Shown here: positions 27,136-35,222 of the stretch, piece by piece
Layout: the number at the start of each line of letters is the position of its first letter
How positions within the stretch are numbered: the first letter of the stretch is position 1
Assembly: GCF_021483235.1 (NCBI RefSeq)
Contig: NZ_JAKEEC010000006.1
Coordinates: 6,253-70,252, forward strand
From: Arthrobacter alkaliphilus
GTDB taxonomy: Bacteria > Actinomycetota > Actinomycetes > Actinomycetales > Micrococcaceae
Direction: 5' to 3'
Length of the DNA: 64,000 bases
Program-made: the position numbers and the translations under genes
The notes under the pieces: model-generated
The model's input: the letters and a program-made list of their open reading frames with translations, nothing else
What the model was told of the DNA's origin: nothing
The model's database searches: none

Positions 27136-28161
27136 TCAGCCCACCTGCATGGCAGCCGGTACGTAGTGCGGGGTGGCATATTCCTTAAAGCTGGGTGGGG
27201 TGGCCAGACCCCAGGCCGTGCTGCGGCCGCCGGTTTCGGTGTCCCACGTGACCGGTTCCCAGTCGGGCGAGAAGATGTGGATCCCGCCGGAGAACACCTC
27301 GATCCGGTTGCCGCCGGGTTCGATGACATAGAGGAAGAACCCTTGGGTGCGGGAGTGCTTTGCGGGGCCGAAATCGATCGGCACGCCGTTCTCCATGAAT
27401 ATGTCGGCTGCCTTGAGAACGTCCTCGCGGCTTTCGACGGCGTAGGCCAGGTGGTGCAGCCGGCCTTCTGTAGGGTATGGCTCCTGGGTCAGGGCAAGGT
27501 CGTGGGCCTTGGTCATGAGCGAAAGCCAAGCTCCGACTTCCTGCTCGGTGCCGGCCGGGACCAGCCGCTCCCGTAGTTTGAATCCGAGGGATTCCTGGGC
27601 GAAGGCGCTGGCTCGCCCCACATTCGGCACTAGCAGGTTGATGTGGTCAAGGTGCGCAGCTGCCACGCCCCTGGGTTCGTATTTTTGCGGCTGGTTGGGC
27701 AGGTAGGGCTTCTCTCCCGCGGGGGCGACGTACTTTTCCGTCTCGAAGTAGATCTCCTGCAGGTGCCCTCCGGGGCCGCGGTACTGGTAGGCGGCGCCAT
27801 GCCCCACATCCCCGTCAACCCACTTTCCCTGGATGCCCTTTGCCTCCAAGGCGGCGACCCTGCGGCGCAGCGCCTGGGGGCTGGTGCAGCGCCACGCTAC
27901 GTGTCCGGGGCCGGCCTGGGCCGCCGCGGTCACCTTCAGGGACGTCAGCACGTCATCGTTCCGTGCCCGCAGGTAGACCGCGTCAGCCGTCTCCTCCACG
28001 GTGTAGAGCCCGTAGACCCGGGTGAAGAAATCCGCCGTCTCCTGGAGGGCCGGGCTGAGGATTTCGACATGCCCCAGCTGCGCGACGTCGTAAATTGGTT
28101 CCTTGTATGTGTCTTCTCCGGGCATCTTGAGCCGTTCGGCGTGGTGGGAGATGTCGACCAT
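27136..28161 (-). CDS. extradiol (catechol 2,3-type) dioxygenase
   Basis: A 341-residue vicinal-oxygen-chelate dioxygenase that opens a catecholic ring next to the hydroxyls. The start at 28161 follows AAAGGAG. It has two VOC modules (about 25-140 and 165-300). The metal triad is His173 (AAHLDHINLLV), His236 or His237 (RLHHLAYAV) and Glu288 (GNRIEVFSGG). The sequence is closer to catechol/homoprotocatechuate 2,3-dioxygenases than to intradiol enzymes. The exact substrate (catechol, protocatechuate or another) is not fixed by the sequence. It follows a CMD-family gene and precedes the TIM-barrel gene in one operon. Confidence 0.9.
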   Translation of the reverse strand: MVDISHHAERLKMPGEDTYKEPIYDVAQLGHVEILSPALQETADFFTRVYGLYTVEETADAVYLRARNDDVLTSLKVTAAAQAGPGHVAWRCTSPQALRRRVAALEAKGIQGKWVDGDVGHGAAYQYRGPGGHLQEIYFETEKYVAPAGEKPYLPNQPQKYEPRGVAAAHLDHINLLVPNVGRASAFAQESLGFKLRERLVPAGTEQEVGAWLSLMTKAHDLALTQEPYPTEGRLHHLAYAVESREDVLKAADIFMENGVPIDFGPAKHSRTQGFFLYVIEPGGNRIEVFSGGIHIFSPDWEPVTWDTETGGRSTAWGLATPPSFKEYATPHYVPAAMQVG

Positions 28162-28230
28162 GGTGCTCCTTTGCACGCGGCAGCCCGGCAGGCCGCCAGT
28201 GTTTTCCGTGGGATGTGTCAGCTGCGGGTA

Positions 28231-28665
28231 TCAGCGTGGCGCGGCCGTTGCGCCCAGACCGGCTTCATTTTTCTGTTCAAGCTCCGCGATCCCTTCCATC
28301 ATCGCCGGGGCATGGTTGGCCACGGACAGGCCGCCGAAAAGGTAGGCCAGGTCAATGGTGGCCTGCAGCTCGTCCCAGCTGGCACCGGCCCGGCGGGCGG
28401 CCAGACCGTGCAGCTTGGCGGCGTCGCGCAGGTTGACGGCCAGGACCGCGAAAAGGATCAGTTGGACCGTTTTCTGGTCGAGCTTGTCCGTGTAGCAAAT
28501 CAGGTTCCGGACCCGTTCCTCGGCGAGCAGCAGGTCCGGGTTCGAGTCCCGGAGCCGGTCGAAGCGGGCCTGGATCCGCGGAGGCACGAATCCCATCAGT
28601 TCCCGGTAGGTGTCCAGGAATTCATCGATCTGCCAGTTCTGGCTTTCGGTGGCGGTCATGGCCAT
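28231..28665 (-). CDS. carboxymuconolactone decarboxylase-family protein lacking the Cys motif
   Basis: A 144-residue all-helical AhpD/CMD-like protein (TYRELMGFVPPRIQARFD, then TVQLILFAVLAVNLRDAAKLHG). The usual Cys-x-x-Cys or single catalytic Cys before the conserved His is absent: the segment reads VNLRDAAKLHG, so no thiol redox chemistry is possible. Cys-less members act as decarboxylases or hydrolases. Two starts, at 28665 and 28659, are both possible; each has a GAGGG-type site. It lies between the decarboxylase/hydratase-like gene and the dioxygenase gene and may act on the ring-fission product. Confidence 0.8.
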   Translation of the reverse strand: MAMTATESQNWQIDEFLDTYRELMGFVPPRIQARFDRLRDSNPDLLLAEERVRNLICYTDKLDQKTVQLILFAVLAVNLRDAAKLHGLAARRAGASWDELQATIDLAYLFGGLSVANHAPAMMEGIAELEQKNEAGLGATAAPR

Positions 28666-28709
28666 CCCCTCTTTCCCTCGTGTTGGCTGTGTTGGGCTGC
28701 GGTGGCGGT

Positions 28710-29525
28710 TCAGGCGCCGGCGACCGTCAGGGTTCCCAGGTTGCTGAACTCTGCTGTGATCTGTTCACCCGGGCGGACAAAGACGGCGTCGGTCAGGCCG
28801 CCGGTCAGCACGACCGCACCGGCTTCGATGGCCTCTCCGCGCCCGGCAAGCGCGTTGGCCGCCAGGGCCAGGGCTTCGCCGGGGTGTCCCTGGACTGCTG
28901 CCCCGGTGGCGGTGGCCACCACGGCGCCGTTGACGGACAGGACCACCGCCTCGAGGGCCAGGTCCAAGCCGGCGGGATCAGTGCCGTCAGCCCCGATGAA
29001 GAGCCGTGAAGAGGAAGCGTTGTCGGCCACGACGTCGGGCAGCGTGAACTTGAAGTCAGTGAAGCGGCTGTCGATCACCTCGAAGCCGGCGTGGACGCTT
29101 CCGACGGCGGCCATGGCGGTTGCTGCAGTCACGCCGGGCCCGGAGAGGCGGTTCTTCATGACGAAGACGATTTCCGGTTCGATCTTGGGGTGGATGAGCT
29201 CATCCATCGGGATCGGAACACCGGCCTCGAGGACCATTCTGTCGGTGATCACGGCGGTGAGGGGCGAATCGATACCCATCTGCTGTTGCTTCGCGCGGGC
29301 CGTCAGGCCAAGCTTCACGCCAATGACGCGCTCTCCACCGGCAACCTTCAGGTCGATGAGCTTGCGCTGGACGCGGTAGGCGGCGTCGAGATCGAGCCCG
29401 GGGTACTCGTCGGTGATTTTTCCGCCGTCGGTCCGGTCCAGTTCGCGCTTGTACAGCACGTCGGCGACGCGGTCCTCGGTCCAGTCGTTGCCTTGGGCGG
29501 AGGGAGAGATGGTTTCGCTGCTCAT
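28710..29525 (-). CDS. dmpH: 4-oxalocrotonate decarboxylase-like enzyme (FAH fold)
   Basis: A 271-residue member of the hydratase/decarboxylase (MhpD/DmpH) family. Metal-binding acids are in HPKIEPEIVFVM and ALEVIDSRF-like text (AGFEVIDSRFTDFK). GVKLGLTARAKQQQMG resembles DmpH/XylI rather than DmpE, so I assign decarboxylation of 2-oxo-3-hexenedioate to 2-hydroxypentadienoate; hydratase activity is the alternative. Its ATG overlaps the aldolase stop (ATGA). The paralogue at 31585-32376 looks like the hydratase. The two are known to form a complex in meta pathways. Confidence 0.75.
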   Translation of the reverse strand: MSSETISPSAQGNDWTEDRVADVLYKRELDRTDGGKITDEYPGLDLDAAYRVQRKLIDLKVAGGERVIGVKLGLTARAKQQQMGIDSPLTAVITDRMVLEAGVPIPMDELIHPKIEPEIVFVMKNRLSGPGVTAATAMAAVGSVHAGFEVIDSRFTDFKFTLPDVVADNASSSRLFIGADGTDPAGLDLALEAVVLSVNGAVVATATGAAVQGHPGEALALAANALAGRGEAIEAGAVVLTGGLTDAVFVRPGEQITAEFSNLGTLTVAGA

Positions 29526-30595
29526 GCGGAGACTCTTTCGTTGTGTTCGCCTGCCTGCCGCTGCAGACCGGCCAGTTCGATGGCGACGTCGATGATCATG
29601 TCCTCCTGACCGCCGACGTAGCCGGCTTCGCCCACGCGTCGGAGGATCTGGTAGGCCGGAACACCGTAGCGATCCGCAGCCCGTTCCGCATGGAGCAGGA
29701 AGGAGTTGTACACACCGTAGCGCCCCTGGACGATCGAGGAGCGGTCCATTACCGGCATGCGTCTCACGATCGGGGCCAGGACTTCTTCGGCGGCGGCGAG
29801 GGCCGCTTCGACGTCGACGCCGGTAGGGATGCCCATGGCGTCCAGGACGGTGACCAGAACTTCGGTCGGGGTATTGCCGGCACCGGCGCCGAGCGCTCGG
29901 AGTGTTCCGTCAATGCTCCGCGCCCCGGCACGGTAGGCTTCCACGGAGTTCGCTACACCCATGGACAGGTTCTGGTGTCCGTGGAAGCCCACCATGGCGT
30001 CGTCGCCCAGTTCCTGGACCAGTGCATCCACCCTGGTCCGGACGCCGTCGGGAAGCAGTGCCCCCGCGGAGTCCACAACATACACGCATTGGCATCCGGC
30101 GTCGGCCATGGTCCGGGCCTGCTTCGCCAGCCGCGCGGGTTCTGTGCGGTGGGACAGCATAAGGAACCCGGCTGTTTCCATGCCCAGGTCCCGGGCAGCG
30201 CCGAAATGCTGGACGCTGACATCGGCCTCCGTGGAGTGCGTGGCGACCCGCGCCATGCCCGCCCCCGCGGCGTGGGCTTCACGGAGATCGTGTACGGTTC
30301 CGAGTCCGGGAAGCAGCAGGACGGCGATCTTCGCATCGGTGACGGCTTCTGCTGCCGCAGCTACCAGGTCGATGTCCCGGACCGCGGAGAAGCCGTAATT
30401 GAAGGAAGACCCGGCGAGCCCGTCACCGTGGGTGACTTCGATGATGGGTACGCCGGCATGGTCCAGCGCCTTTGAGATGTCACGGACCTGTTGGACGGTG
30501 AAGCTGTGGCTGACGGCGTGGCTGCCGTCGCGCAGGGTGGTGTCGATGATACGGACGGGCGGGTTGCCCGTGCTGGCGATGTTGGCGGAAGTCAT
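29522..30595 (-). CDS. dmpG: 4-hydroxy-2-oxovalerate aldolase
   Basis: A 357-residue class II aldolase of the DmpG/MhpE type that splits 4-hydroxy-2-oxovalerate into pyruvate and acetaldehyde. The start at 30595 overlaps the dehydrogenase stop (ATGA). Motifs: [17 protein letters not shown] with the metal/proton-transfer residues, [12 protein letters not shown], and [15 protein letters not shown] carrying the two metal-binding His residues. The C-terminal communication domain is present ([24 protein letters not shown]). It channels acetaldehyde to the partner dehydrogenase encoded just upstream. Confidence 0.97.
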   Translation of the reverse strand: MTSANIASTGNPPVRIIDTTLRDGSHAVSHSFTVQQVRDISKALDHAGVPIIEVTHGDGLAGSSFNYGFSAVRDIDLVAAAAEAVTDAKIAVLLLPGLGTVHDLREAHAAGAGMARVATHSTEADVSVQHFGAARDLGMETAGFLMLSHRTEPARLAKQARTMADAGCQCVYVVDSAGALLPDGVRTRVDALVQELGDDAMVGFHGHQNLSMGVANSVEAYRAGARSIDGTLRALGAGAGNTPTEVLVTVLDAMGIPTGVDVEAALAAAEEVLAPIVRRMPVMDRSSIVQGRYGVYNSFLLHAERAADRYGVPAYQILRRVGEAGYVGGQEDMIIDVAIELAGLQRQAGEHNERVSA

Positions 30596-31554
30596 TTCGC
30601 AGCCACCTGTACTTTCTGGTTCGTGGCGTCGGGTTTCGTATGAGCCCAGGCCAGTGCAAGTTGTTCGCCGGCACGCGCTGCGGCGGCCGTCATGATGTCG
30701 AGGTTGCCTGCCCATGGCGGGAGATAGTCGCCGTTGCCGGTGACTTCGAGGAAGACCGCAACCCGTCCGTTGCCGTCCCAGTCCGGGCGCGGCTCATCGA
30801 ACTGGGGCTCGGATTTGAGCCGGTAGCCCGGGACGTACTGCTGGACTTCGGCGACCATCCGGTGGACGGATTCGGTGATGGCCTCGCGGTCCGCGTCTGG
30901 GCCGATGGCGGCAAAGACGGTGTCGCGCATGACCATTGGAGGCTCCACGGGGTTCAGGATGATGATGGCCTTGCCTCTTGCCGCGCCGCCCACCGCTTGG
31001 AGGGCGTGCGAAGTGGTTTCGGTGAATTCGTCGATGTTCGCCCGCGTTCCGGGTCCTGCGGAGCGGGAGGAGATGGAGGCGACGATTTCGGCGTATGGCA
31101 CCGGGGTGACCCTGGAGACGGCAGAAACGATGGGAATGGTGGCCTGGCCGCCGCAGGTGATCATGTTGATGTTCGGGGCAGTACCGCCGCCGGCATCCAG
31201 ATGCTCATCGAGGTTCACTGCCGGGCACACAAAGGGGCCGACTGCGGCGGGCGTGAGGTCGACGGCGGCGATGCCGGCTTCGCGGTACCGCGGGGCGTTC
31301 GCGTCGTGGGCCTTGGCGCTGGTCGCTTCGAAGACAACATCGGGGACGACCTCCTGGTCAAGGAGCCAATCGACTCCCCCGGCGCTGGCTTCAACGCCGA
31401 GCTCGCGTGCCCTGCGCAGCCCGTCCGAGGCAGGGTCGACGCCGATCATGTAGCGGACATCGAGGGTGCCGCTGCGCTGGAGTTTGATCAGTAGGTCCGT
31501 GCCGATGTTTCCCGGGCCGACGATGGCCGCGATAGGACGTGGACGATGGTCCAT
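30592..31554 (-). CDS. dmpF: acylating acetaldehyde dehydrogenase
   Basis: A 320-residue CoA-acylating aldehyde dehydrogenase (DmpF/MhpF), the partner of the aldolase. The N-terminal Rossmann motif is [16 protein letters not shown]. The catalytic Cys is in [12 protein letters not shown] at about residue 132, and the dimerisation part follows with [15 protein letters not shown]. It converts acetaldehyde, CoA and NAD to acetyl-CoA. Gene order dmpE-F-G-H with overlaps matches aromatic meta operons. Confidence 0.96.
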   Translation of the reverse strand: MDHRPRPIAAIVGPGNIGTDLLIKLQRSGTLDVRYMIGVDPASDGLRRARELGVEASAGGVDWLLDQEVVPDVVFEATSAKAHDANAPRYREAGIAAVDLTPAAVGPFVCPAVNLDEHLDAGGGTAPNINMITCGGQATIPIVSAVSRVTPVPYAEIVASISSRSAGPGTRANIDEFTETTSHALQAVGGAARGKAIIILNPVEPPMVMRDTVFAAIGPDADREAITESVHRMVAEVQQYVPGYRLKSEPQFDEPRPDWDGNGRVAVFLEVTGNGDYLPPWAGNLDIMTAAAARAGEQLALAWAHTKPDATNQKVQVAAK

Positions 31555-31584
31555 GGAATGACTCCTGTGGCTCGATGTGATGTG

Positions 31585-32376
31585 TCAGTTGGCGAAGTTC
31601 GCGGTGACGCTGCCCAGTCCCCCGGCGAAAGTTGCCGTGATGGTGTCCCCCGGCGCAGCCGCGACGGCGGCAGTCATGGAGCCCGGAAGAACAACGGAGC
31701 CGGCCTCGAGGGTGACGCCGAGTGGGCCCAGGGTGTTCGCGAGCCAGACGAGCGCGTTCAGCGGTGAGCCGAGCACGGCGCCTCCGGCTCCGGTGGCAAT
31801 GAGCTCGCCGTTCCGGGACAGGTTCACGCCAGTGGTCCGCAGGTCCAGGTCTGCCGGTTTCACGGGCCGTGAACCCAGGACGACGCCGCCGGAGGAGGCA
31901 TTGTCGGCGACGGTGTCCGCGAGCTTGATCTTCCAGTCCGTGATTCGGGAATCGATGATCTCCAGTGCCCCCACGACGTAGTCGATGGCGCTGAGTGCTT
32001 CGGTGGCGGTGACCCCCGGGCCGGTCAGGGACTTTCCGAGGACGAACGCGAACTCTGGTTCGACCTTCGGGCTGATGAAACGCCCGGCCTTGATGGGCTC
32101 TGTGTCGGCGAAGAACATGTTGTCCATCAGATGCCCGAAGTCCGGCTGGTCCACACCGAGCTGCTCCTGCATGACGCGCGAGGTGAGGCCCACCTTGTGG
32201 CCTTTCACCCTGCGGCCTTCGACCTTCCAGGCCTCTACCTGTGCCAGCTGGATGCCGTAGGCGCCCTCGATACCCAGATCCGGGATGGTGTCAGTCAGCG
32301 GCGGAACGGTCTGGTGGGTCCGGTAGGCCTCAAGGAGTGCCTGCGCGGCGCCGTTGTCGCGGGTGTCGGTGATCAT
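31585..32376 (-). CDS. dmpE: 2-keto-4-pentenoate hydratase-like enzyme
   Basis: A 263-residue FAH-fold enzyme adding water to 2-hydroxypenta-2,4-dienoate. The start at 32376 follows CGGAGAC. GHKVGLTSRVMQEQLGVDQPDFGHL matches MhpD/DmpE closely (shown here as a run of conserved blocks: KVGLTS, QLGVDQPDFG). Metal-binding acids are in SPKVEPEFAFVL and ALEIIDSRI. It is first in the minus-strand operon and divergent from the IclR gene, with about 100 nt between the two start codons for shared control. Confidence 0.85.
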   Translation of the reverse strand: MITDTRDNGAAQALLEAYRTHQTVPPLTDTIPDLGIEGAYGIQLAQVEAWKVEGRRVKGHKVGLTSRVMQEQLGVDQPDFGHLMDNMFFADTEPIKAGRFISPKVEPEFAFVLGKSLTGPGVTATEALSAIDYVVGALEIIDSRITDWKIKLADTVADNASSGGVVLGSRPVKPADLDLRTTGVNLSRNGELIATGAGGAVLGSPLNALVWLANTLGPLGVTLEAGSVVLPGSMTAAVAAAPGDTITATFAGGLGSVTANFAN

Positions 32377-32438
32377 GCGTGTCTCCGTCAGTCTGGGTGG
32401 TGCGCGACCTGGAAGCGGCCGGTGAATGGAACGAACAC

Positions 32439-32468
32439 TTGGAATCCTGCCCGGCATTACTCCATACT
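32439..32468 (+). promoter_or_regulatory. leaderless promoter of the IclR gene
   Basis: TTGGAA (32439-32444), an 18-bp spacer and CATACT (32463-32468) end 6 nt before the ATG at 32475, with no ribosome-binding site. It lies in the divergent region shared with the ring-cleavage operon, so autoregulation is likely. Confidence 0.45.
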
Positions 32469-32474
32469 CCAAGC

Positions 32475-33248
32475 ATGTGTCCCACTGAACGAAACATCCC
32501 CGAATCCATGATTGGACGGGTCTCTCTGGTGCTGGGCGCCTTCGGCCCCGACGACGAAGACCTTGGAATCTCCGAGATCGCCCGCCGGACGGGCCTGGCG
32601 AAAGCGACGGTTTCGCGGATCGCTCGGGAGCTTATCGAGTACGAGTTCCTGGAGCGGCGCGGCACTTCGGTCCGGCTGGGGCTGCGGATCTTCGAACTCG
32701 GATCTGTCACCCGCCGCCCCAAGGACCTTCGCCGTTTGGCGTTGGCGACGATGGCTGACCTGCGGCAGGCGACCGGCCACACCGTCCACCTGGCAGTGCG
32801 GGAAGGCCGGGAGGTGGTCTACATCGAGATCCTGAGGGGCCGCGATGGCGTTCAGCTGCCCTCACGGGTCGGCGGACGCATGCCGGCTCACGCGACGGGT
32901 GTCGGCAAGGCCCTTTTGGCCCACGCGGATTCCGCGGCCGTGGAGGAGATCCTTGCTGGACAGCTGGAGCAGATGGGTCCCCGTACGTTCACCGCCCCGA
33001 AGGACCTGCGGGTGGAACTGGAATCCGTGCGTACGCATGGCGTCGCTTATGAACAGGAGGAGTCGGCCTCGGGCGTGTGCTGCGCGGCCAGCGCCATACT
33101 GCGCGAAAATGGTGAACCGCTGGCGGCCATCAGCGTCTCCGGGCCGCTCGGCGTCGTGCAGTTGGAAAGGGTGGGGCCCGCTGTACAGGCGGCAACGATG
33201 GGCCTCAACCGTCTAATTCGAAACAACACGATGCTGAAGAGAATCTAA
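32475..33248 (+). CDS. IclR-family regulator of the ring-cleavage operon
   Basis: A 257-residue IclR protein. The winged HTH is at about 10-70 (LGISEIARRTGLAKATVSRIARELIE) and the IclR effector domain at about 80-250 (HLAVREGREVVYIEI, AHATGVGKALLA, ASAILRENGEPLAAISVSGP). IclR proteins commonly control aromatic-acid genes. It is divergent from the dmpE-first operon, which it probably controls. A terminator follows before the convergent symporter gene. Confidence 0.92.
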   Translation: MCPTERNIPESMIGRVSLVLGAFGPDDEDLGISEIARRTGLAKATVSRIARELIEYEFLERRGTSVRLGLRIFELGSVTRRPKDLRRLALATMADLRQATGHTVHLAVREGREVVYIEILRGRDGVQLPSRVGGRMPAHATGVGKALLAHADSAAVEEILAGQLEQMGPRTFTAPKDLRVELESVRTHGVAYEQEESASGVCCAASAILRENGEPLAAISVSGPLGVVQLERVGPAVQAATMGLNRLIRNNTMLKRI

Positions 33249-33285
33249 GGTATCCGGCTCCCTTGCCACCGAAATAGCGCTGCGG

Positions 33286-33314
33286 CCCGCCCCGGACGTG
33301 GAGTCCGGGGCGGG
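33286..33314. terminator. hairpin terminator between convergent IclR and symporter genes
   Basis: CCCGCCCCGGAC and GTCCGGGGCGGG form a perfect 12-bp stem with a 5-nt loop, 38 nt after the IclR stop and 28 nt after the end of the convergent symporter gene. There is no T-run; it is a GC-type two-way terminator. Confidence 0.7.
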
Positions 33315-33341
33315 GTGCAAAGATTCGGGTGCTATCGCAGG

Positions 33342-34733
33342 TTAGGCGCCCACCTCGATCCGCTCCGCTCGTGCCGCCTTCAGGTCCACCCGGCGGGGGT
33401 TCTTCTTGCCAAGGTCTTCCAGCGGAACATTGAAGGTTTCGCGGCTGAACAGGACGGCAACCGCGGCAATGGCGGAAGAAACTGCGACGAAGATCGCGAT
33501 CGGCAGCCAGCCCATTTCGCCCTTGTCGACGATGGCTGCGGCGATCGATGGCGCGAAGCCGGTCAGCACGACGCCCAGCTGAGTGGAGACCGCGACGCCC
33601 GAGTAGCGCACCCTGGCGGCGAACTGCTCCGGGTAGAAGGAGGGCCAGATGGCGTTGTAGCAGCTATAGAACACGGAGGTGATGATGAACTGGCCCAGGA
33701 AGATCAGCCATCCGTTGCCGGACGTTAGCGTGCTGAGCCAGAAGAACGAGCTGATAGTGCATCCGACCGCGGCCGTGATCAGCACCGGCTTGCGGCCGAT
33801 CCGGTCTGACAGTATCGCTGCGAGAGGCTGGACGATGAGCGCGCCGAGGTTTGCCCCGATGACTACCCACAGCATGGTGCTAGAGGAGACCACGTTGGCG
33901 TGCCCGTATTCCGGCTTGGAGGCGTAGGCCACACCAAAGGTTGCGGTAACGGAGCTGACCACGCCAAGGCAGGTGCAGCCAATCACGCGGATGATGTCCC
34001 GCCACTGATCACGGAACAATGCCTTGAGGGGCATCTTCTCGACCTTGTGGTCTTCTTCGAGTTCAGTGAAGATCGGCGCGTCATCCAGCGTGCGGCGGAC
34101 GATGAAGGCGATGACCACCAGAACGGCGCTGAGCAGGAACGGTATCCGCCAACCCCATGTGTACAGATCCTCCGGCGGGAGCGCGGCAAAAGGCAGGAAC
34201 ACGAGATTGGCCAGGATCAGGCCCGCCTGGGTGCCGTTGAGGGTCCAGCTGGCGAAGAACGCACGGCGGCCCATCGGGGCATGTTCGATGGTCAGCGAGC
34301 TGGCACCGCTCTGCTCGCCCGCCGCGGACAATCCCTGGCAAAGCCGAAGGAAAACCAGCAGCCCGGGGGCCCACAGTCCGATGGCGTTGTAGTCGGGCAG
34401 GACGCCGATAAGGAAAGTGGACATCCCCATCAGGAGGAGGCAGAACACCATGACTTTCTTGCGTCCCAACTTGTCACCGTAGTGACCGAGGAAGAAGGCG
34501 CCGACGGGTCGCGCCACGTAGGCGACGCCGAAGGTGGCCAGCGCGAGCAGCGTTCCGGTGGCCGGGTCGGCGGCGGTGAAGAAAACCTTGTTCAGTACCA
34601 GGGTCGCCATGACCCCGTAGATGAAAAAGTCGTAGTACTCCACCATCGAGCCCAGAAAGGACGCGAGGGCTGCCTTGACAGGGGTGGGGGCATGGCCGGG
34701 CGACGGTGCCTGGCCCTTTACCGAGATGGTCAT
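33342..34733 (-). CDS. MHS-family MFS symporter (ShiA-like)
   Basis: A 463-residue carrier of the metabolite:H+ symporter group. The ATG at 34733 is favoured over an upstream TTG because it lies 7 nt after the stop of the shikimate dehydrogenase remnant, an operon-like junction. Family features: SMVEYYDFFIYG in the first span, ARPVGAFFLGHYGDKLGRKKVM in loop 2-3, and RLCQGLSAAGEQSGA. MHS members carry shikimate/dehydroshikimate (ShiA), proline/betaine, citrate or aromatic acids. Context beside a dehydroquinase operon and a shikimate-dehydrogenase relic favours a hydroaromatic acid. Confidence 0.85.
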   Translation of the reverse strand: MTISVKGQAPSPGHAPTPVKAALASFLGSMVEYYDFFIYGVMATLVLNKVFFTAADPATGTLLALATFGVAYVARPVGAFFLGHYGDKLGRKKVMVFCLLLMGMSTFLIGVLPDYNAIGLWAPGLLVFLRLCQGLSAAGEQSGASSLTIEHAPMGRRAFFASWTLNGTQAGLILANLVFLPFAALPPEDLYTWGWRIPFLLSAVLVVIAFIVRRTLDDAPIFTELEEDHKVEKMPLKALFRDQWRDIIRVIGCTCLGVVSSVTATFGVAYASKPEYGHANVVSSSTMLWVVIGANLGALIVQPLAAILSDRIGRKPVLITAAVGCTISSFFWLSTLTSGNGWLIFLGQFIITSVFYSCYNAIWPSFYPEQFAARVRYSGVAVSTQLGVVLTGFAPSIAAAIVDKGEMGWLPIAIFVAVSSAIAAVAVLFSRETFNVPLEDLGKKNPRRVDLKAARAERIEVGA

Positions 34734-34740
34734 TTCGGGC

Positions 34741-35100
34741 TCATTTCTCGAGATCGGAACTGCTTTGTTCTGCGTCAATTAGCGAAAGAAAGATGCGGCG
34801 CATGCGCTGCGGGTCAGGCACGCGGCCGGTGAAGTGAAAAGCCTGAAGGCCTCGGCCCTGGTGGACGCATATGCGTGCACCGTCCAGCGTCCTGCACGCC
34901 AGGGCCTCAGCTTTGGCCAACAGCTCAGTGCGCAGCGGCCGGTATGCGGCGTCGCTCACCCGGAGACGTCGTCCATTAACCCGAGGACGGTCTGCTTGTA
35001 CGGATGCGTGATGTTCGGCCCGTTGAAGCCCACGAGCCGGGCGTGGTGGAGCAGGCTGGAGGTTCCCTCTTCGCATCGTTGCGACTCCTTCCATATGCCG
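34741..35100 (-). pseudogene. shikimate/quinate dehydrogenase remnant with internal deletion and frameshift
   Basis: Two frames together give parts of a QsuD-type shikimate/quinate dehydrogenase. The first frame reads LLHHARLVGFNGPNITHPYKQ and then LMDDVSG before a stop (about 35065-34955), which is the N-terminal substrate-binding motif. The next frame reads DAAYRPLRTELLAKAEAL, then TLDGARICVHQ and RMRRIFLSL (about 34955-34741), which is the family's C-terminal end. The roughly 130-140 residues in between, including the NAD-binding domain, are missing, and the frame changes at the junction. The N-terminal 50-60 residues are also not recognisable. The gene cannot make a working enzyme. Confidence 0.8.
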
Positions 35101-35128
35101 TTGCGCATTCTTGGCAACGGCATATGGA
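35090..35128. repeat. 15-bp perfect inverted repeat upstream of the dehydrogenase remnant
   Basis: Arms 35090-35104 and 35114-35128 (inner text CCATATGCCGTTGC and its complement) with a 9-nt loop. It sits where the N-terminal part of the degraded dehydrogenase gene should be. It could be a recombination scar, a small inverted duplication or a regulatory hairpin. No transposase is nearby. The rest of 35129-35222 shows nothing recognisable. Confidence 0.7.
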
Positions 35129-35222
35129 GATAGTGGCAGGGTTCACACTCCAGAAGGAATGGACTGTTCCATTGAGCGGTACGTCGCGGCCAGGCGACAG
35201 GTAACTCGGCTAGGAAGCGGGG

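Noticed and set aside
34741..35094. An intact 117-residue gene
   Set aside because: Only its C-terminal two-thirds matches the shikimate/quinate dehydrogenase family. The upstream part is out-of-frame sequence of the same broken gene, so it is annotated as a pseudogene.
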